DNA from: an uncultured Lachnospiraceae bacterium
Lineage (GTDB): Bacteria; Bacillota; Clostridia; Lachnospirales; Lachnospiraceae
Length of the DNA: 8,896 nt
Direction of reading: 5' to 3'
NCBI GenBank assembly: GCA_937915975.1
Contig: CALGGL010000192.1
Span: 1 to 8,896 of the forward strand
The position numbers and the translations under genes were made by a program. The notes below the pieces were generated by a model that ran no database searches, was not told where the DNA came from, and worked only from the letters and a program-made list of their open reading frames with translations. Positions 6,397-8,896 of the stretch are shown one piece after another. Within the stretch, counting starts at the first letter, position 1, and each line of letters opens with the position of its first letter.

Positions 6397-7829
6397 CTTC
6401 TCCTCTTTTGTTGGTTATTTATACGCCTTTGGGCACTTATTCGTCTTCGCAGCTCCCGTTGCTTTTTAACGTGATCTATCTTGATTATAAGTGCGATTAA
6501 CAGTCCCAAAACTATAAGGGCTGCGACAATAAAAAGAATTGTCTTTATCTTCTGTGCTGCTGTGCTTTTTTCTTTTGCTTCCGTGTTTATAGCTTCGGTT
6601 ACGGCTGTGTCCTCTTCCTCAGGTAAAGGTGTATATACATAGCCCGAATAATATACCGGAAGCTCTATATAGGTTTCATCCGCTGTGCCGACTGAAAGAG
6701 TACCGACCTGCATACTTTCTTCATCTATGGTATCCGTGTTATAGGTAAGAACCATATTATCTTTATTAAGTCCGTTTCTTACCAAAAATTTTGCTTCCGT
6801 ATCTACGGAAAGTGTCAGAGTGCCGGAGTTGGTTCCTTCAAAATAATTGTTAAGAGCAAGCTCGGCGGCTTCGATGTCTTCATCGGCAAATTGAAAATCC
6901 GTAATCGGTGTGGCATAGGAAAAATTATTAAAGAAATACTCATCCAATGCTTTGGTATCTGTATAGGTCGTTACGGTAGGCCGACTGTGCATAACAACAC
7001 AGATTAGCTCCACATCATCCTTTTTAGACCAGGTTACAAGAGTACCGAGTGCCTGATCCGTGAAACCGGTTTTGCCGCCTTCGCAATAAGGGTAATAATA
7101 ATCTGAGTCTTCCTTTATCATTTTATTGTTCTGCCATAGCTCCCGCTCCTCCTCCTGCATATTGGTCGGAGGAATAATGTAATGTGTGGTAGCGGTTATC
7201 TCGCGAAATTTATCATTTTTAATAGCCTCTCTGGCTATGAGTGCCATGTCATAGGCACAGGTATAGTGGTCATCATCGTGTAATCCGTTTGCATTGACAA
7301 AATGTGTGTTAACGCACCCAAGCTCCTCGGCTTTCTGATTCATCATATCACAGAAGCTTTCAAGAGAACCGGCAATATGCTCGGCAACTCCCCAGGCAGC
7401 CTCGTTTGCCGAAACAACAAGCACGGCATATAAGGCATCCTCAAAATTTATCTCTTCTCCCACATCAAGTGCGATGTGGCTGCTGTCACGCTCTATACCC
7501 CATACGGCGGTGTCGGACATAACTATAGTGTCACTTAAGTCACCGTGCTCTAAGGCAATCAGAACGGTCATTATCTTGGTGATACTTGCAGGGTATCTTT
7601 TCTCATATGCGTTTTTTTCATACAGTATCTGACCGGTGGCTGCATCCATAACGATTATTGAATCTCCGACCGTATCCGGCATACGCCCCGGTTCATCGGG
7701 ATATTCGGTTGTTTTTGGGGCTTCGGTTGTAGGCTCCTCGGCTTCTTCTGCAAAGCATTCAAAGCTTATCGATATCATAAGTAAAAAAAGCAATAGAAAA
7801 GCAATAAATTTTTTAAAAGACATTTTCAT
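6393..7829 (-). CDS. D-alanyl-D-alanine carboxypeptidase (peptidase S11, PBP5/DacF type) with C-terminal membrane anchor
   Basis: Trims the terminal D-Ala from peptidoglycan pentapeptides outside the membrane, so limits cross-linking. A Sec signal peptide (1-27, predicted cut after the C-F-A at 25-27) is followed by an acidic, Thr/Pro-rich linker (28-50). The acyl-serine site is Ser82 in SITK (82-85), the second motif is SAN (140-142) and the third is KTG (253-255), so all three penicillin-binding motifs are intact. A beta-rich C-terminal region (about 310-400) and a Thr/Glu-rich spacer precede a TM helix (about 428-450) and a very basic tail (454-478). PBP5-type enzymes more often end in an amphipathic helix, so this anchor is a variant. 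AAAGGG (7843-7838) lies 8 nt before the chosen ATG; the in-frame ATG at 7823 is less well spaced. It is the first gene of the leftward operon. Confidence 0.95.
   Translation of the reverse strand: MKMSFKKFIAFLLLFLLMISISFECFAEEAEEPTTEAPKTTEYPDEPGRMPDTVGDSIIVMDAATGQILYEKNAYEKRYPASITKIMTVLIALEHGDLSDTIVMSDTAVWGIERDSSHIALDVGEEINFEDALYAVLVVSANEAAWGVAEHIAGSLESFCDMMNQKAEELGCVNTHFVNANGLHDDDHYTCAYDMALIAREAIKNDKFREITATTHYIIPPTNMQEEERELWQNNKMIKEDSDYYYPYCEGGKTGFTDQALGTLVTWSKKDDVELICVVMHSRPTVTTYTDTKALDEYFFNNFSYATPITDFQFADEDIEAAELALNNYFEGTNSGTLTLSVDTEAKFLVRNGLNKDNMVLTYNTDTIDEESMQVGTLSVGTADETYIELPVYYSGYVYTPLPEEEDTAVTEAINTEAKEKSTAAQKIKTILFIVAALIVLGLLIALIIKIDHVKKQRELRRRISAQRRINNQQKRRR
6397..6406 (-). promoter_or_regulatory. 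Ribosome binding site serving two alternative starts of the pseudokinase gene
   Basis: On the minus strand AGAGGAG (6406-6400) lies inside the last codons of the carboxypeptidase. It is 3 nt from the ATG at 6396 and 9 nt from a second in-frame ATG at 6390. The first start gives the ATGA overlap with the upstream stop; the second has the more usual spacing and would shorten the protein by two residues. Either way translation is coupled to the upstream gene. Confidence 0.6.
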
Positions 7830-7861
7830 AGTTTTTACCCTTTATTTTTAATATCTTTCTT

Positions 7862-7890
7862 ATTATCCTATAATTTGCACTATTTTACAA
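7862..7890 (-). promoter_or_regulatory. Candidate promoter of the carboxypeptidase operon
   Basis: On the minus strand a -35-like TTGTAA (7890-7885) is followed after 17 bp by GATAAT (7867-7862), a 4/6 and 5/6 match to the housekeeping sigma consensus. The predicted start near 7855 gives a leader of about 26 nt that includes the AAAGGG ribosome site. The spacer also contains TATAAT on the plus strand (7869-7874), but with no matching -35. Confidence 0.5.
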
Positions 7891-7911
7891 GAAGAAAAAC
7901 CAATTAATTCT

Positions 7912-7939
7912 TTTAAAAACCAAGAAGTTAGTATATAAT
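7912..7939 (+). promoter_or_regulatory. Candidate promoter of trmB
   Basis: A perfect TATAAT lies at 7934-7939, 31 bp before the trmB start. The best -35 is a weak TTTAAA (7912-7917) with a 16-bp spacer. The implied leader is about 25 nt and includes the AAAGGAG site at 7957-7963. The 141-bp divergent region 7830-7970 holds this and the opposing promoter and nothing else that I recognise. Confidence 0.5.
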
Positions 7940-7970
7940 AGGCTGAGTAATCCGGCAAAGGAGTGAACAT

Positions 7971-8609
7971 ATGAGATTAAGAAATGTAAAGGGCTCAAGA
8001 GAAGTCATAGCGGTAAATGAATATGTTGTAAGAGATGAGGAAACCATGAAAGGAAAGTGGAAGGAGTTTTTTGGAAATGATAATCCTCTTCACATAGAGG
8101 TCGGTATGGGAAAGGGCAGATTCATAATGGATATGGCACGACTTCATCCGGATATCAACTATGTGGGAATTGAAAAGTTTTCAAGTGTTCTTGTAAGGGC
8201 TATCGAAAAGCAGGAGACAGAGAAGCTGCCGAACCTCTTTTTTATAAGGATGGAAGCCGAATATATAGAAAATGTATTTGATAAGGGTGAGGTTGACTAC
8301 ATTTACCTGAATTTTTCAGACCCATGGCCTAAAGACAGGCATGCAAAAAGACGACTTACCTCTAAGGAATTTCTTAAAAGGTATGAAAATATACTGAGCA
8401 AAGGCGGAGGAGTTACCTTTAAGACTGATAACAGACCTTTGTTTGATTTTACGGTAGAACAGGCTGATGAGGCGGGCTGGAGAAAGGAAAGTGTGACCTA
8501 TGATCTGCATAACTCAGAATATGTCGAGGGAAATGTTATGACAGAATATGAGGAAAGGTTTTCAAGTATGGGAAATCCTATATGCAGGATAGTGTATTTT
8601 CCGGAGTGA
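7971..8609 (+). CDS. trmB: tRNA (guanine-N7-)-methyltransferase
   Basis: Transfers a methyl group from S-adenosylmethionine to N7 of guanosine 46 in the variable loop of tRNAs. It is a single Rossmann-type methyltransferase domain of 212 residues, the usual length of bacterial TrmB. The SAM-binding motif I reads HIEVGMGKGRF (41-51), motif II ends at Glu68 in YVGIE, and the diagnostic TrmB segment NFSDPWPKDRHAKRR (114-128) carries the catalytic-region Asp117. KTDN (151-154) and TEYE (191-194) near the C-terminus are further family signatures. The start is fixed by AAAGGAG (7957-7963), 7 nt upstream. It stands alone, divergent from the carboxypeptidase operon, with no obvious strong terminator after it. 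The family assignment is secure. Confidence 0.97.
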   Translation: MRLRNVKGSREVIAVNEYVVRDEETMKGKWKEFFGNDNPLHIEVGMGKGRFIMDMARLHPDINYVGIEKFSSVLVRAIEKQETEKLPNLFFIRMEAEYIENVFDKGEVDYIYLNFSDPWPKDRHAKRRLTSKEFLKRYENILSKGGGVTFKTDNRPLFDFTVEQADEAGWRKESVTYDLHNSEYVEGNVMTEYEERFSSMGNPICRIVYFPE

Positions 8610-8671
8610 TTTTTAAATACTTATATTGCAGGGAAAATGTATGTGTCATTCAAGGGTTTGACGAATAAAAT

Positions 8672-8701
8672 AATAACAAGATAACAAAAAGGCTTGTTAT
8701 T
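8672..8701 (+). repeat. AT-rich inverted repeat downstream of trmB
   Basis: AATAACAAG (8672-8680) pairs perfectly with CTTGTTATT (8693-8701) around a 12-nt loop. The stem is 9 bp but has only two G-C pairs, and no T-run follows, so it would be a poor intrinsic terminator for trmB. The loop ends in AAAAAGG, a weak ribosome-site-like sequence 10 nt before the ATG at 8703. It could be an operator, a weak translation-control hairpin or chance. Confidence 0.35.
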
Positions 8702-8702
8702 T

Positions 8703-8873
8703 ATGAATAATTCAAAATTAAAGTATAAAATCAGTGCATATATTTATGGTAAAAGGGGAATAAATAGGGTATTAAGTAATCTTGGATGCAACCTCAGTAT
8801 TATTAAAAATTGCTATAATCCGTGTAAAAAATCGTGCAAATCGACAAAATGCGGAAAATTTAGAAATTTTTGA
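8703..8873 (+). CDS. Possible small Cys/Lys-rich peptide of 56 residues (uncertain)
   Basis: An open frame from ATG to TGA encodes a basic 56-residue peptide. Five cysteines lie in its second half (Cys29, 37, 41, 45 and 50), four of them in the pattern C-x3-C-x3-C-x4-C, amid many lysines. There is no signal peptide, TM helix or recognised family. Start support is weak: only AAAAAGG ending 10 nt before the ATG, inside a hairpin loop. A perfect extended -10 (8811-8819) lies within the frame and its 3' end runs into a palindrome, both of which suggest this may instead be the leader region of the next gene. Lys, Asn and Ile richness is also what random AT-rich DNA gives; the spaced cysteines are the only unusual point. 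I do not recognise it and rate it more likely non-coding than coding. Confidence 0.25.
   Translation: MNNSKLKYKISAYIYGKRGINRVLSNLGCNLSIIKNCYNPCKKSCKSTKCGKFRNF
8811..8819 (+). promoter_or_regulatory. Extended -10 element possibly driving a gene beyond the right edge
   Basis: TGCTATAAT matches the extended -10 consensus (TG, one base, TATAAT) exactly. No good -35 lies 16-18 bp upstream, which extended -10 promoters can tolerate. Transcription would start near 8826 and run rightward out of the window with an AT-rich leader containing the palindrome at 8854-8889. Confidence 0.4.
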
Positions 8874-8889
8874 AAAAATTGAAATTTTC
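8854..8889. repeat. Long AT-rich imperfect palindrome
   Basis: GAAAATTT (8854-8861) pairs with AAATTTTC (8882-8889), and inside it AATTTT (8865-8870) pairs with AAAATT (8875-8880), leaving a 4-nt loop and a small asymmetric bulge. The stem is almost purely A-T. Downstream of the candidate extended -10 it would lie in the 5' leader of a rightward transcript. It could be an operator, a weak terminator or curved AT-rich DNA; there is no evidence to choose. Confidence 0.4.
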
Positions 8890-8896
8890 TATTATA

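Noticed and set aside
7745..7770. Cys25 near the signal peptide end considered as a lipoprotein anchor
   Set aside because: The residues before the Cys (SFEC) do not fit a lipobox, while a type I cleavage site after Ala27 fits well.
7636..7851. 71-codon plus-strand open frame
   Set aside because: Antisense to the signal peptide region of the carboxypeptidase, with no ribosome site; it would also run through the opposing promoter region.
8316..8510. 64-codon minus-strand open frame
   Set aside because: Antisense to the most conserved part of trmB, with no independent support.
8637..8684. 15-codon ORF after trmB with GGGA upstream
   Set aside because: Too short, with no conservation evidence and poor spacing; probably chance.
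8672..8701. Inverted repeat considered as the trmB terminator
   Set aside because: The stem has only two G-C pairs and no T-run follows, so it does not meet the pattern of an intrinsic terminator.
1..8896. CRISPR arrays, transposases, phage genes, toxin-antitoxin or other defence systems
   Set aside because: No spaced repeat arrays, transposase or integrase motifs or defence-family domains were seen; the window reads as ordinary chromosomal genes.

Overview
The window is AT-rich DNA that looks like a chromosomal stretch from an anaerobic Clostridia-class Firmicute, most likely of Lachnospiraceae type. This rests on AT-rich codon use, strong GGAG-type Shine-Dalgarno sites, the style of the two-component proteins, and the combination of argS, an S11 penicillin-binding carboxypeptidase and a DegS-like kinase relative. 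The organism assignment is inference. There is no sign of mobile elements, CRISPR, rRNA or tRNA.

Left third (1-3435, + strand): a tight three-gene signalling operon. It starts with a membrane-bound CHASE-GGDEF diguanylate cyclase. After 20 bp comes an OmpR/PhoB-type response regulator, which overlaps by 4 bp (ATGA) with a two-TM HAMP histidine kinase. A strong hairpin with A and T tracts on both sides (3390-3435) ends the operon and probably also stops argS transcription arriving from the other side.

Middle (3491-7829, - strand): transcribed leftward, in order, are a D-Ala-D-Ala carboxypeptidase (PBP5/DacF-like), a cytoplasmic DegS-like protein coupled to it by a 4-bp ATGA overlap, and, 71 bp later, argS. 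The DegS-like protein is the most unusual gene here. It has the coiled-coil, dimerisation/phosphoacceptor-like and GHKL ATPase layout of a DegS/HPK7 kinase, but a Lys stands where the phosphorylated His should be, and N-box and ATP-lid residues are also altered. It reads as a pseudokinase tied translationally to a cell-wall enzyme.

Right part (7830-8896): a short divergent promoter region (7830-7970) separates the carboxypeptidase operon from trmB, the tRNA m7G46 methyltransferase. The last 287 bp hold no recognisable gene. They contain a possible 56-residue Cys/Lys-rich ORF, two AT-rich hairpins and a perfect extended -10 element (TGCTATAAT) that may drive a gene beyond the window edge.

Functionally the window combines housekeeping translation genes (argS, trmB), envelope peptidoglycan trimming and two signalling modules. 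No complete new system is evident. The best candidate for something undescribed is the carboxypeptidase plus degenerate-kinase pair, followed by the coupling of a diguanylate cyclase with a two-component system whose kinase has an enlarged dimerisation hairpin.
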